From the NCBI RefSeq assembly GCF_026212465.1, contig NC_080049.1, positions 35,667,385 to 35,731,384 on the forward strand: 64,000 bases of DNA, read 5' to 3'. The DNA is from Amaranthus tricolor. Taxonomy: Eukaryota > Streptophyta > Magnoliopsida > Caryophyllales > Amaranthaceae. Positions 1 to 17,584 of this stretch are shown piece after piece. Position numbers and translations under genes: made by a program. Positions within the stretch are counted from its first letter, which is position 1. The number at the start of each line of letters is the position of its first letter. A model generated the notes under the pieces. The model did no database searches. It worked only from the letters and a program-made list of their open reading frames with translations, and was not told the DNA's origin.

Positions 1-2579
1 CAAGCACCATCATCAGGAAAAGCAATAGAAATCTGAAGGAATAATGGAAAATGCAACACAATTACAGATATCGTGTGAGCTAATCACTCTTAGTAGATTT
101 TAAAATTCATTATCTACCAGGATAAACCATAGCACCATACATTGTCGGAATCAGGCAGTTCTTGCAGCCTCCTTTTGAGCAAAGGAATTCCACTCTCAAA
201 GTATGGCAATATATTGTCACCAAAGTAAAATCTTTCCTGACATATGCAGGCAATAAATAGAGGTCAGTTTGTATGAGATAAAAAGGGCATAGAGGTGAGT
301 GAGAACTGCTGCAAACCTGTAAGGCATGTATATCGAATGTCACCAAACTAGTAGGGCCTCCCCTTGAATTTGGGATATTTGACAAAATCCTAGCAAGAGT
401 AAAAGCAGTTGCAACATCCCCTTCATCTTCCATTCGCTCAGAAGTGCCAGTAGGAAAAAAAGGCAGGACAAGGGTGAAGGAGGAAACAAAAAGCTTTGGA
501 AGAGCATATATCACAGAGAGTTGCTCAAATATTACACTTGGAGAACTAAATGATGCTAAGAAAGCAACATGCTGCCCACGTATGCCTTGAGCGTTTGAAA
601 TGAACAGGTTGGGGAACCCATCTTCAAAAGTCCTGAATATAAGATAGTAACAAGATCTTACTAAAATGACAGCAAGACTTACTGGTACTCCAATCAATGA
701 AGTCAAAGCAATCTTCAAATTTTGGAAATCTATCAGGGAAAATTGAAAACCACCAAGTTCATCCCCTTAGATCCTTGAATAGATTCTTAATTCGGCAATT
801 TTGACTGGTAAGCTGACTCAACTAAACTATGCCCTAGACCTCAACCTCACCTAAAGATCCCACTTGCAAAAAAAAAAAAGGTTCAGCTAAACTAAGTATG
901 GGGTCTAATATACAAAAGCTTGCAAGCAGTATGTTATCCCTGTGAGTAGAATCAAAAAAGATCACAATTGCTTTGTCGCAAAGGGCTATCAAGTATGGAT
1001 CACAACATTACAACTTGCCATTACTCAGATGCCAAGTACTCCAACCTAGACGGTGTTTGGGGGTCAGAAGTAAATAAATTTATCTTTGTAATAAAACAGA
1101 AGTTGTGCAAGTGACCTTTGATTGCAAATATCAGCAACAACTTCACACGTATGTAAAGCGCAAAATGATTTAACGAATCATTTTACCATAGTCCAATTTA
1201 ACTCGAAACCAAAGAACTATAAATCTTTGGCTCCATTGAAAATAAACATTACAAAGCATAAACATCAAACAGCCAAAAACCAACCCAGAAAATCCTTTAG
1301 GACTTAATGAAGTCATCTACAACATCACAAAAAACTTGGCATCTAAATTTGGTCCAAGAAACTTGTATTGTAACTTGCACGAATCCAAATCTAAAATAGC
1401 AAATTCTTCTCACTAACACTCCAATATCAAACCTAAAATATTCAACTGATTAAAACAGGACCATGTCTAACCCTAACTTTTGACTTGTAAGCTGCTAAAT
1501 TGCCTTGATCTTTATTTCTTCCAAACCAAAGTTTTTCATCATTAACTAATTTCGAAACGTTCCAAGAAGTTACAATTCCTTCTTATAGATTACACTTTAA
1601 TTTTGGGATGTTCAATATACTATGAGATTGCTATTTTCTAACCTTTTTTGAGGAGACCTTTTCAATTAAAATCAATAAACTACTGAATTATTCTTACCTA
1701 AGACTATCATTTAAGAAAACACATTTTACAAAGCCTTCATCCACTAGTTAGTCAATCATATTGACTAGGTTTAACAACTTCGTAGTTGATACAGGACATC
1801 AACTCTGACCCACCAACCAAGATTAGAACATTCTTAAGCAAGTAATCTCTTTTCCACCAAAAAGAACATTCCACAAAAATGTTCATCTGGGTTCTACCAA
1901 TTGTCAAATCTTTTGAAAGTTCAACATTACACCAAACCAGAAAAATTCTAATTGTGGGGGTAAGGGATGGTACCTTTACCCCTATACTCTAATAACAAAG
2001 AGGTCCTTATGATAGACTATCCATTGCAAACTCCATATAAATCACATGGCATCATATAGGAAGCACACAATTTAATTACCCATATTACTTTACTCAATGA
2101 TAATCCAAAACTAAAGAATTATGAATCTTGGCCCCGGCATCATGAAACGTATACTTCAATATAATTACAATCATTGCAAACGAAACACGGAAAGATAAAA
2201 GACTAAAAATTCACCTCCAAGTAATGGTACGAAGTTGAATAGCATCAGATTGAGCCGCAATTCTTTCAGCAAGAGCTTTAGTTTCAGGGCAATAGAAAAG
2301 ACAGACTTTCTTGGAATACTTAACAGATTCTGCTGCATTTGAACTCATTGGTAGAACAGGAGAAGTGGGTATTATATGAATTGGATCAATTTTGGAGATA
2401 TGATAATCCACAGTTGTCCAATTTCGAGAATTCTGTGAATCGCATCTGAATGTGGGTATTTTATTAACGAATTTGGTTGACGGGTTCAAGGAAAAAGAAG
2501 AGGGTTTAAGCAAAGAATTAGCAAAAATGGCGGAGTTCTTGCAAGGATGAATGAGATTGTGATTGGGGATCTTTGCCAT
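1..2579 (-). CDS. PRS: Ribose-phosphate pyrophosphokinase (PRPP synthase), class II plant type; 5' part only
   Basis: It would make phosphoribosyl pyrophosphate from ribose 5-phosphate and ATP for nucleotide, His and Trp synthesis. Three coding exons are readable: 2579-2215, 632-317 and 236-141. All have GT/AG borders and phases that join, giving 259 residues before the gene leaves the window through an intron at 140. The core ([59 protein letters not shown]) matches plant PRS3/PRS4, the phosphate-independent class. The PRPP-binding loop would lie in later exons outside the window. About 75 residues rich in Ser, Asn and Lys precede the core; this looks like an organelle transit peptide, which argues for the mitochondrial PRS3-like form over cytosolic PRS4, by inference. 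I chose ATG 2579 (MAKIPNHN) because no in-frame ATG lies upstream. Intron 1 is 1.58 kb. Family assignment is very sure, paralogue less so. Confidence 0.93.
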
Positions 2580-2659
2580 TTGGCGGGGTTGATGGTTGCT
2601 AATTTGTTGATCCAAAAATTGGGCTTTTATGTCAGAGTTTATATTGGAGTTTATTTATT

Positions 2660-2690
2660 TTTACACTATATACAATTATATATATAGTAG
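2660..2690 (-). promoter_or_regulatory. Possible TATA region of the PRPP synthase gene
   Basis: A TATATATA-rich tract lies about 90-110 bp upstream of the chosen minus-strand ATG at 2579, a reasonable distance for a core promoter with a short 5' UTR. The surroundings are AT-rich, so the motif is weak evidence by itself. Confidence 0.3.
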
Positions 2691-2842
2691 ATTAATTTGT
2701 AAACCAACGTGTCAATGTGTCATGTGTGCATTGAATATGGGATGGTGGCAATTGGCATGGTCCTAATTTTATAAACCTAGGTTGAGATGCTCGGATATGG
2801 CCCCGGTCCGGCTCAAGTAAAATGTTAGGACCAAATACAAGC

Positions 2843-3244
2843 AAAATTTAAAATGATTAAGATAAATTATCAACAAAATAAATTAAATAAGATAAGTTTC
2901 AACTTATTTTTAAAAATAAGTGTAAAATTTTCAAATTTGTGATTGTTCGCAGTTAGTAACTGCGAACAGGTCAAAAAAAACACAACAGTTGTTCGTAGTT
3001 AATAATTGCGAACAATTTTTGATTTTTTTTAACCTGTTCATGGTGGAAGCTGTTGTGCGTATTTGTGGAGCTAGTTGTTCGCAGTTACTAACTGCGAACA
3101 GGTTAAAAAAAGTCAAAGTTGTTCGCTGTTAGTAACTGCGAACAGCCCGGGTTTGAAAATTTCACGCTTACTTTTGGAAATAAGTTGAAACTTATTCTTA
3201 TTTGGTTCATTTTGTCGATAATTTGTCTTAGTCATTTCAATTTT
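2843..3244. mobile_element. Foldback/MITE-like element with ~100-bp inverted arms and four internal palindromes
   Basis: The sequence from about 2843 to 2940 is repeated in inverted form at about 3145-3244, with scattered mismatches; both arms share the motif ATAAGTTTCAACTTAT. Between the arms are four imperfect palindromes built on GTTCGCAGTTA...TAACTGCGAAC, near 2945, 2992, 3073 and 3119. It contains no credible coding sequence and I find no clear target-site duplication, so the superfamily is open. It lies in the spacer between the divergent PRPP synthase and GGAT genes. Confidence 0.7.
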
Positions 3245-3814
3245 CATAAAAGCAACTAAAATCATCAAGTAGGTAGTCCGAATACGCAGCTCGACCCATT
3301 TTTACTTAAAAAAAAAGTAGAAAATAAAAATTTTATTAAATAAAAACTATAAACGTAAATTATTATTATTATGTTTGTTATTTTAAGTCTAGAGGTATTT
3401 TCGTTATTTCATTAATATAGGGGTGACAATAAAATAAAAAAGTTGGCGTTTAGCAATACCCAAAAAAATAGTATGAATTTTAAAAGTTTGACTATAACAT
3501 ATTCAAAAGTGTCTTTTGCAACTCCCTGAATAGTAAATACCATACTTCCTCTGTTCCAATTTAAATTTTTGCAATGAGACGAATCAAACAATATTTCATT
3601 TGACTATATTTTAACCTATAGATTAAAAACTAATCACAAATTAAGAGTGATGAATAAATAGTGTCGTTTTGTATCCCAAAATGAATACGTATGTCAATGT
3701 GGATAGTTTTAAGTTTTCACCCTTTTAACTGTTTTCACTTGATCTTACCCCTAATGCCACTTGCCTTCTAAGTTGCCTTCTTTTATGCATAAAACGACAC
3801 TTCTTTTGCCGTTT
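3245..3814. other. Intergenic spacer upstream of GGAT
   Basis: AT-rich sequence without supportable genes. It presumably holds the distal GGAT promoter. A Stowaway-like end motif (TACTTCCTCTGTTCC) appears near 3544, but no matching right end was found. Confidence 0.5.
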
Positions 3815-3824
3815 TATAAAATAA
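3815..3824 (+). promoter_or_regulatory. Candidate TATA box of GGAT
   Basis: TATAAAATAA is followed about 80 bp later by a good 5' splice site (AG|GTACCC, intron starting at 3903). This suggests transcription starts near 3850, with a short non-coding first exon ending at 3902 and a 1.36 kb 5'-UTR intron to an acceptor near 5264. Confidence 0.5.
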
Positions 3825-4504
3825 TTTTCTCACTTGTAATATTTGTACAGTTGACGACTCGAACTTATCTTTGTTGCTTCACTCTAAGCAAGAATTCAGA
3901 AGGTACCCTGCTTCTTCTCTAATTTTATGGTTTTTTTTTTTTTTTTTGGAATTTTCATTTTGAGTGGAGTATTCTTTTTTATGATTAATATGGTAAAGTT
4001 TTGTTCTTTTAATTATAATTATTTGTTTATTTGATGGGTTTTGTTTATGTTATTAATAATTAAAATTGTGATGCTGTTTTGTTGGGATTAATAACTAATG
4101 GGGTAAGCAATCATATGTTCATCATCATCAATCGTAATTCTAATTCCTTTTTTTATATAGTGAATGATATGAATAGATGATTGCTTCAAATGGTGTTTCT
4201 AAGTTATATGACATTGTTTGTTGATGAAATGCATGAGAACCCCTTTATAGTTTATGTTTTTATTGACATTCAATTGATTTATGTGCTATAGGTTTAGGTG
4301 ATTAATCATATGTTTTAAGGGTTGGTGGGTTGTCCTTGTTGATTATGGTTTATTGATTGGTTCAATTGCTGTGATAGTTGGTTAATTTGGTTTTATTAAC
4401 TAACCCTAAATGTCAATTGAAAAATTGAAGGGGTTACTCTAGAACAACAATAAGAAGAGAAGTAGTAAAATGCAATTTGAATACAATAACATGGCATCAT
4501 CCCT

Positions 4505-4575
4505 ATACCAAGTGGCACAGCCTAGGCGGGGTTTGAGAGATTGGATGTACACGTTACAACCTTACCTTTGTCATA
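4505..4575 (+). repeat. Short interspersed repeat fragment in the GGAT 5'-UTR intron
   Basis: CCTAGGCGGGGTTTGAGAG followed by TTGGATGTAC resembles the conserved body of plant Au-type SINEs. An inverted relative lies at about 6145-6210. The fragment is short and without clear ends, so the family name is tentative. Confidence 0.35.
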
Positions 4576-5303
4576 AAAAAGTTATTATCGATTGACCCTT
4601 AATAATTAATTGCTTAATATTTCTTGATGATAGAAATACTTGCTTAGGGTTATAAAGCTTGGGACTAATAGTTTGGACTTTGGGGTCCAAAATGAGATAA
4701 TTCTTGTTACCTATATTTTAAATATGTTATTAGACTTTGCTTGGTCACTTGATGAAGTTATGTCAATATGAGTATCATATTTGTAAGAATTCACACTTAT
4801 TACAGTATATATCTTTGATCATCATGTTTATCGATTTTTTATGTTGACATTGTTTTATTAATGGTTTTGGGATGTTTGAATTTGTTCAAAGATGCTACTT
4901 CTGATCATTATAATTGAGGGCCGGATTGTGTACTTTTGTGTAGTTGGCCAGAGGGGGGGGGACTCATTTTGTATTTGGTTTAAGATTTTTGATTAACGGT
5001 TTTTTTTTTTTCCCGGTTCATGTATGGCTATGAGTTCTTGAATGTGTTTATCTTCCACCAACCAAAAAATTACTTCTATATTAGTTCTGTAGTTTTTGGA
5101 ATTGTTGCATGGAAATGTTTTAGTATGTTTGTGTTATTTGGCTTGTGTGACAATAACTATATACTTTCATCGTTTTTGAAGTATATTTCTTGTTGAATCA
5201 TATGATTTCCATGGTTAGATTTCAGATTTATGACCTGAGCTCCTATTTTGTTACTGCTGTTTAGTCTCTCTTCTTTTAATTGAGGGACTTCTGCTTGCGT
5301 ATT

Positions 5304-10480
<5,177 letters not shown>

Positions 10481-13400
10481 ATATCAAAATAAAAAATGTG
10501 AGATTTATTTGAAACCCCTTCGTTGTTTGCTCTTAACAAATGAACTTTGTATACCCACTCTCCATCATCTCACCCCACCCCACCATGCTTGTAAAAACTT
10601 AAATTTGAATAATGTACACTCTTGCAAATCAAGATCGCAAATCGAAATGTTTTTTATTTCAATTTGAATAATGTAGCAAATTTAATGTCACTGTACATTG
10701 CATGTGAAGCTGCTGTCAAGATGTGTTCAATGATTAGTTGGCATTTCTGACATGAATATGAATAAATTCAGCTGCTATATATTAAATGGATGACAACTTA
10801 GATTATCTGATATTTCACATGGTGGGAATATTTGGATTAAGAATATACACAACAAAAAGGAAGCATTGTTGTAAAACTTACATCACTTGAATTGCAATAT
10901 TCTTGTCTGGTTGGTCTGTTTGTATAAGGAGACAGTAATTTGTAACTTGTTCGTTCAAGCACTTTTGTTCTTTTGTATTGTTGAGAGGCACAAATAACTT
11001 CTCTGAACCCGAATTTTTACATCTATAACTTTGTAATTTGGTTGCTTCTGTTTTATCACATTCGGTAACCAAATTGTTCCTCAACTATTTTTCTGATCCT
11101 TCAAATTGAAATTTTTTTAGATATGTTATTGCAAATTCAAAGGACGGAAGAAATACATATAGTGAACCAAATGGGAAACACATTATGTGGGTTGATTCCC
11201 AATTTAGAGAGCATTTGTGCTTTTGGTGGTTGTGATTAGTTCACTCCTGGACACTATATTTGAATCGCTAGTCAAAATCATCATTATTATCATTCCAATG
11301 AGTTCCGTCCAAGTGGAAAAGAAGGCATACCAACACCCTCATCATAATGAGGTTGCGATAGAAGAGAGCTGCTCAACTGTACTAGAGTATTGTCAGCATA
11401 TGAGGTCACTGCAAAGGAACAACCTGCAAAAGAACATAGAAAACCTCTTTTGCAAAAGAAAATAGAAAACTGAAGACAGAAACAACAAGAACGTACGAAC
11501 ACAATCCCATCAAGAAAAACAAAACTAACCAGACTATAAGTAGACATAAATGGCTAGTCAAAAATCTAATATGGATAATAATAATAATAATAAATTAAGG
11601 GCATTAGTGTATTCAACAAGTGGTAGTATATTTTATAACAGATATTCAACACATGGCAAGAATACGAAGTAAGTGTCAAAAAGAGTTGGCTAGTTGAGTA
11701 AAGTAGTGGTCCAAAACCACAAGATTTTACCACAAAACAAGAGGGAATAGGGATGCACAGATTGAAGTAAATGCATGTTATGTGATAGCTACAAAGCCTA
11801 CAAGAGAAATTAGTAAAAGAATTGGGAAATCCTCATGAAAAGAATTCAATGCAAAATATCATGGATATTGGGTGTATAACCTTTGTACGTCCGATTTCTT
11901 TGCAATATTTTCAACTGAATCCTGCCATCCACTTATTCTCTTATGTGTTTGTCCTTTTCTTTTCAATTTTTATTTATGTCACATAAATGTTCTACTTGCC
12001 GTAATTTCCATACATGCACTTGCATTTATGAATGTATGTCTTCTTAAATCCTGAGCCCTGAGGTAAAGGGTTAAATGACACTTTTTTTGGATAAAAAAAT
12101 GTGCAATATCATGGCTATTTGTATGTGGAAGAAGTTCACTTCTCTTTTATAGAAAATATTTTGGTATCAATTCCTAGGACTAGAATTTAAGATGTGAAGT
12201 ACTGTATTTGGTCCCTATTTTGGAGTTCATCTTCCTTTCATTCTACACTTTCAATAGCCTTTTGAAAGAGTTATCATTCTCATAGTGTGCATAGGTGAAT
12301 TTAAAGTACATTATAAAAGATTTGTGTTGGTCTGTAGAGTCAGTATGCAACCTTATTAGTAGTGTCACTCATCTTAAGACGACTTCACCTACACTAAATA
12401 TGCTTAGAATTCTTTTGAAATGGACTCCCTTCAACATAAAATGCAAGCTCATTTATTTCATTTCTGATCTGAATGCATTATTTTTTGGAGGTGTGGTATT
12501 AGGTGGTAATGCAAAATAATAAAAAAAGAACTTTTTATGATCGAAGTTTCATCCTATGGAAATGATGCGATATAGTTCATGAAATTTTACTCCATAATTT
12601 ATTCTTATTATCAGCATTTAATACCAACAATCAAACACATCGTAATAACCAAGAAAGATAATAAATACAACTCAATCATGGAAAATCACAGTCTATAATT
12701 GTTTATTATAGAGGTGATCAAAATCAATTTGACCCACAAGACCGACTTGATTTGAAATTCAACCAAACGAGTCAACCTGCATGAGAAAAATTTCAAACTA
12801 ATATTTGAATGTTTATCATGACTAAAATATTGTAGAATAAACCTAAATTCAATCTTAAAAACTAATCAATTCTAATTTAATTTATCATTATCAATGGTTA
12901 TCTATCTACCAAGTACCAAATCAACTAATCAATATCCATATTTGCATGGTGAAATAATGATCATATTTATTGATAAGATAATTTATACCCATGAAGTCAA
13001 TGTTAAGGGTGGGGGGACAAGAGAGGTATATATTTCATTATGGAGTAAGTCATGCAACACTAACACATGCACAAACATCCAAGATATTATACTTTTTGGT
13101 GGACACTCCTCGTTTTGTTGTTTGCTTATGTCTCTTACATGTAAATCTATTTATATTAAGACTTGACTTATAGCCAAAGACAACAACAATATTGAATTCA
13201 ACTATTATTCAATCTAATGTTTGTTCTCCTTGGACTTATAGCATGTCTAAGTTTAATTTATAATAATATCTTGGCAAAGGGATTTAATTGCCTTTATGAA
13301 GAAATGGTTTATGTTTAAAAATTCTATGATAGTAATAAATAAGGATTTATAATATTAAAAGCTTGGTTATGTCTGATTCGATAAATTTTACAGAGATTTA

Positions 13401-14914
13401 ATGATAATCGAGAGGAACGATAAAGGAGATATAAAACATGTGAACTAGCAATCATAAGTTAAATTATTCTCTATCACTTTCATCAACAAACACTTGCTTG
13501 CTCCTTCATAAAAGCTTATTTCAAATTTCGTACCAGTTAATATATGTTAAATTGATCTAAATATATGAGCAAACACTAGTTTAGGATACTTTTTTCAGAT
13601 GGTAGTACATGAAACCCTATAAATAGGATTATGAAACATTATTTTTCATTTTAAAATAATTATTTCTATGTGAAATCTTAATTAATCTCTAACTATTAAG
13701 CATATTTTAAATTACATACTTCTATAACATTTAATTCGAATGCAAGACAAAAATTCACTTTTAACAATGGTACGATATATACTCCTAAAAGTTAAATTAA
13801 TGCTTGATATTTTCACGTTTAGCCTTTTATTTGCAACTAGCTTTGATACGGTATATGGCTTCCAAATTCTCATGTATTCTTTAATTATAATAATACTTGT
13901 AATAATCACATAGCCTACGAAGCAAGCTTTTGTAACAAATTAGTTTATTCGTACATGGTATCAGAGTAAATAATATTGTCATGTTCAACGTCCTTTTCAA
14001 TCACTTTTTTCGTGCTCATTTTCATCCAGCACAATATCAAATATATAATTGTTTGTCAATTAATATGTTTTATTTTCAAAGATTTTAAAATTATAATTAC
14101 AAAATAATTTATTTTTACGTACATATATTACTGTCATACACAACCTTTTTATATATTTTTAAGTTGAAGGTACTCTTCACTTCAATATGCAACTTTGATT
14201 CTTTGCCATACGACAACAAATTTCATCTATTTTACCATCCATTTTGCACCAAGTCAGGTATGCATAGCCACTTAGTGCGAGCGAGATTCCCATTTCCTTT
14301 TTTGAGTGATCTCAACACTCTCTTTCTCATAAGATTTTTATATCTCATGCCCTTGAATGAAAACTCTTCTAGTGCACATTATATTTTCCTATGTCATTTC
14401 AATGTAAACTAGCACAATTCACTAGACTAAGCGATCAAACTTTAAGATTCATACAGATCATTTACTAATTTCAATGTGTATGAATTAATAACCTCCTTTT
14501 TAAGAAAATTTTAGGGTTAGTTTGGTAGTCGATATTTTATGGTAAAAATTAATAACAATTAAAATATAGAAAAATCTCTTAATGAGTTTGATTAATATGC
14601 TTGTTTAATTTTAATTATCTCATTTTCTTCACAAAATTCATTTTGATAAATTACTATTTGGAAATAAAAGTATTAGGCAGCAATGAAAATTAGTGACTAA
14701 AAGACTTTTTTTTTTTTATAATGAAAGTTTTATTACGATGAGAATGATATAATATATTTTTTAAAAGCTTACAAAATAAATAATTTCTAATTCTATCATT
14801 TAATGTCTACTTCCTCTATCTCTCATTTAGCATCATTTTTCATTTTGAATTGTTCATCTTATTTAGCATTATTTTTATTTTTGAAAGTGATCTACAATTT
14901 TTTTTTAATATCAT
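10481..14914. other. Gene-free spacer downstream of GGAT
   Basis: The GGAT 3' UTR probably occupies the first 200 bp or so. The rest is AT-rich with a short AAT microsatellite near 11577-11593 and scattered degenerate repeats. I see no ORF with recognisable domains. The one interpretable element is the LTR/primer-site remnant near 13957. Confidence 0.6.
13870..13970 (+). mobile_element. LTR-retrotransposon remnant: LTR 3' end plus primer-binding site
   Basis: TGGTATCAGAGT at about 13957-13968 matches the primer-binding site complementary to plant initiator tRNA-Met and is directly preceded by ACA, as at an LTR 3' end. No coding domains follow. The left extent is a guess. Confidence 0.45.
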
Positions 14915-16034
14915 TAGGGATGCAGGCGGGGCGGGTCTAATAGGAGACCCACCCCATCCCCGCCCCGTGGGTCCCGGTTTGATGGGTCATGGGGCGGGTA
15001 CGGGTATAAAATTCATACCCACCGCGGGGATGGGGATGGGGATGGGTTTTAGGTGTTACCCGCCCCATCCCCGCCCCGCCTCACGAAATGTACAAATTTT
15101 GAAAATTGGAATACCTTAAATTTTTTTTCAAATTTCTGAAAACCTTGAATTATTTTCAAATTTTTTAAAAACCCCGGTTTATATTTCTTTTAAAAAAAAG
15201 TTTCAAAACCCGGTTTTAGGTGTTATTAGTAGCATTCTGTGCGCAACATACACTGATTTGGCCATTTGGGTGTACTAATTTGTATAGCATACAGTAGCAT
15301 TCTGATTCCATAAACATTTTGATTTTGTGTACATCAGTAGCGCCATTCTATGCACAACATACACTGATTTGTATAGCATATAGTAGCATCATTCTGATTT
15401 CATGAACATTATTTAGATTTATGTGCACTAATATTTATAGCTGATTTGTCCATACATACAGTAGCATATTTGACTCCATATTTGTATATACTCAGTTGAA
15501 AAACATTTTGAGGTATTATGATTTTTCATATTGAATTGCGTTAAAATTATTAGTGTTTTGATGTTATAATGAAGAAGAAGAAGGTAAATGAGATTAAGAA
15601 CGGTTTGTATATTGATTTTAGATATGTATATTTGTTTGAAACTTTGATTATGTGTTCGTTTGGGACTTCGGATATATGTTTGTTTGAATTGAGACTTTGG
15701 ATATGTGTTTTTCTTTGAGACTTTGGAGTTTGGATATGTATTATGGGTTTTAAGGCCCAAATAATTGAAAATAAATATGTGACACAGATGGGTATTAAGC
15801 GGGGATTTGACGGGTGGTGGGGCGGGTAAAATGGGTATTAGACGGGGATGGATACCCAGGTGGGGATGGGGATGGGGATGGTATTAGGTACAAACCCATC
15901 GGGGCGGGGACGGGGAAAAAAATTATACCCGCCGCGGGGATGGGGATGGGGATGGGGATTAATTTACCAGATGGGGATGGGGATGGGGATGGTAACGTCA
16001 ATACCCGCCTCGCCCCGCCCCGTTTGCATCCCTA
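14915..16034. mobile_element. Non-autonomous hAT-type DNA transposon (1,120 bp)
   Basis: It is flanked by perfect 8-bp duplications AATATCAT (14907-14914 and 16035-16042), the hAT length. The ends are inverted: TAGGGATGCAGGCGGGGCGGG on the left against TAGGGATGCAAACGGGG on the right read inward. About 170-220 bp at each end is very GC-rich, with repeats of GGGGAT and GCGGG, against an AT-rich interior (about 15120-15780) that has short repeats around CATACACTGATTTG. No transposase is present. Apparent reading frames in the GGGGAT tracts are low-complexity artefacts. Confidence 0.9.
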
Positions 16035-16723
16035 AATATCATCTATACATTCTAATAACTCGCTTTAAACTTCTTTTAAAAAAAAATAACTCTCTTTAAA
16101 TTACTTACACAATTCAATCTCTATTTTCTTTTATTAGCAAATATCTAACTATTTTTCTTAAAATATTTAAATTTCTTTCTGATGCTAATTCAAAACGATA
16201 AAAGAGTAGATACCAAACCAGCCATTAGTATAGTAAGTAACAAGTTTGAAGTGAATGAGAGGAATAACAGGAGTGACAACATAGAGTTGAAGATCCCGGG
16301 GTCGTAAAATCCAAATGCCGCCAAAATTGTCCTAGTCAATAAGGGTAGACTGCCCGTTCGGTCAGCTAAATTTCCGGGCACTTACTCTCCCAATTTGCAA
16401 TCCCCTTAAATTGGAGGGAAACTCATTTCCACTTTTACCTTTTCCTTACCTCACGAGTTTCCTCGGGTTCCCTTTCTCTTTCTTCTTTCTCTCTCTAGTT
16501 TGCCCTTTTTTTTCTTTATTAAAAACTCAACCCTTTATTCTTCTTCTTCTCCTCCCATTAAAACCGCGTTTACTCCTCTTTCTTCTTTCCAATTTTTCAA
16601 CCCTTTTTTCAATTTCTCATACAACTTTTCTAAGATGACCTCATAAATTCAATCAATCAAACCCTAAAAAGATTACCAAATTAAAGCCAAAAATTCTTGG
16701 ATTCCCTCCCCTTTTTAACCCCT

Positions 16724-16730
16724 TATATAA
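16724..16730 (+). promoter_or_regulatory. Possible TATA box of the SMR gene
   Basis: TATATAA lies about 52 bp upstream of the ATG, implying a very short leader. The strongly pyrimidine-rich stretch at 16430-16640 looks more like a 5' UTR, in which case the promoter is further upstream and this motif is incidental. Confidence 0.3.
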
Positions 16731-16781
16731 GATTAAATAAAATTCCCATTAATTAATCCACAATTTCATCTTAATCTACTA

Positions 16782-17132
16782 ATGGGTTTTTCATCAGAAA
16801 ACAATGGCGGAGGAAATAATTTCAGTGACTGGGTTGTTCCTTTAAGAACTCCTCTTAAACCCATTTACACCGGATCATCAGTATCAGACGATGAGCGTGA
16901 AACGTCTTCGTCTTCGACCCCCAAAACACCCACCTCAGAAGGTTCTAGAATCCCCAAGAAGCTTCCATGCCCGCCGCCTCCTCGAAAACGGAAACCATCC
17001 TCCGCAGTTAACAAAATGAGGTGCAAGAACAGCAATAGTAGTAGCAAGCTGTATAACGGTAAACGGGAGTTCTTTATTACTCCTCCTGATTTGGAAACCG
17101 TTTTCATTCGCCGCCATAATGTTGGCTGTTAA
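16782..17132 (+). CDS. SMR: SIAMESE-RELATED cyclin-dependent kinase inhibitor, SMR6-like
   Basis: SMR proteins bind CDK-cyclin complexes in the nucleus to restrain mitosis and favour endoreduplication or stress arrest. This intronless ORF encodes 116 residues, the usual size. Diagnostic blocks are present: a conserved N-terminal stretch WVVPLRTPLKPI (about residues 18-29), a Ser/Thr-rich acidic linker, TPTSEGSRIPKKLPCPPPPRKRKP (split here as TPTSEGSRIP and CPPPPRKRKP, about 49-72), a basic patch serving as a likely nuclear signal, and a C-terminal REFFITPPDLETVFIRRH block (about 95-113). The last block is typical of the SMR6-like branch from memory; the CDK-binding motif sits in the TPTS...P region. 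The first ATG is used and is preceded by a pyrimidine-rich leader. Family is clear, the exact paralogue is not. Confidence 0.9.
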   Translation: MGFSSENNGGGNNFSDWVVPLRTPLKPIYTGSSVSDDERETSSSSTPKTPTSEGSRIPKKLPCPPPPRKRKPSSAVNKMRCKNSNSSSKLYNGKREFFITPPDLETVFIRRHNVGC

Positions 17133-17584
17133 TCTAAAGAAAACTTAAATCAGGTTCATTAATTATATATTTATATAGAATTAAGTATATATCATATTGT
17201 TATTATTATTGTTTAGTCTAATTTTAGTATTTTTAATATTTAATAGTGTTGATGTAATGAATTATGATAGATATTTTACTTAAGTATTGGTGGTGTAATA
17301 GAGGATAAATTAAGCTCTTAAAATGTGTTATCTACTTGTTGTAGTTGTTGTAAGGAGTTTTAATTTTATGTAGTATTATAATGACATTTTAGATAACTAT
17401 TAATGTTATGATATTACATGTTTTGATTTCTATTTAATGCTTACTTTATATCATTGGCATTAAAATTTGATCTACATTTTGATCAAATTATAACAAATAA
17501 ATTAAAACGAAACAATTTTAGTCTTGAGTAGTTTGACTGCTTAACTTGTTGTGCAATCTATAATTTATTACAAATTTTTGTGAA

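Noticed and set aside
633..718. N-terminal extension of the PRPP synthase exon 2 reading frame
   Set aside because: A splice acceptor at 634-633 and exact phase with exon 1 show that it is intron sequence.
15795..16099. ORFs of repeated Gly-Asp or Pro-Ser-Pro in both strands
   Set aside because: They are translations of the GGGGAT repeat at the hAT end, not genes.
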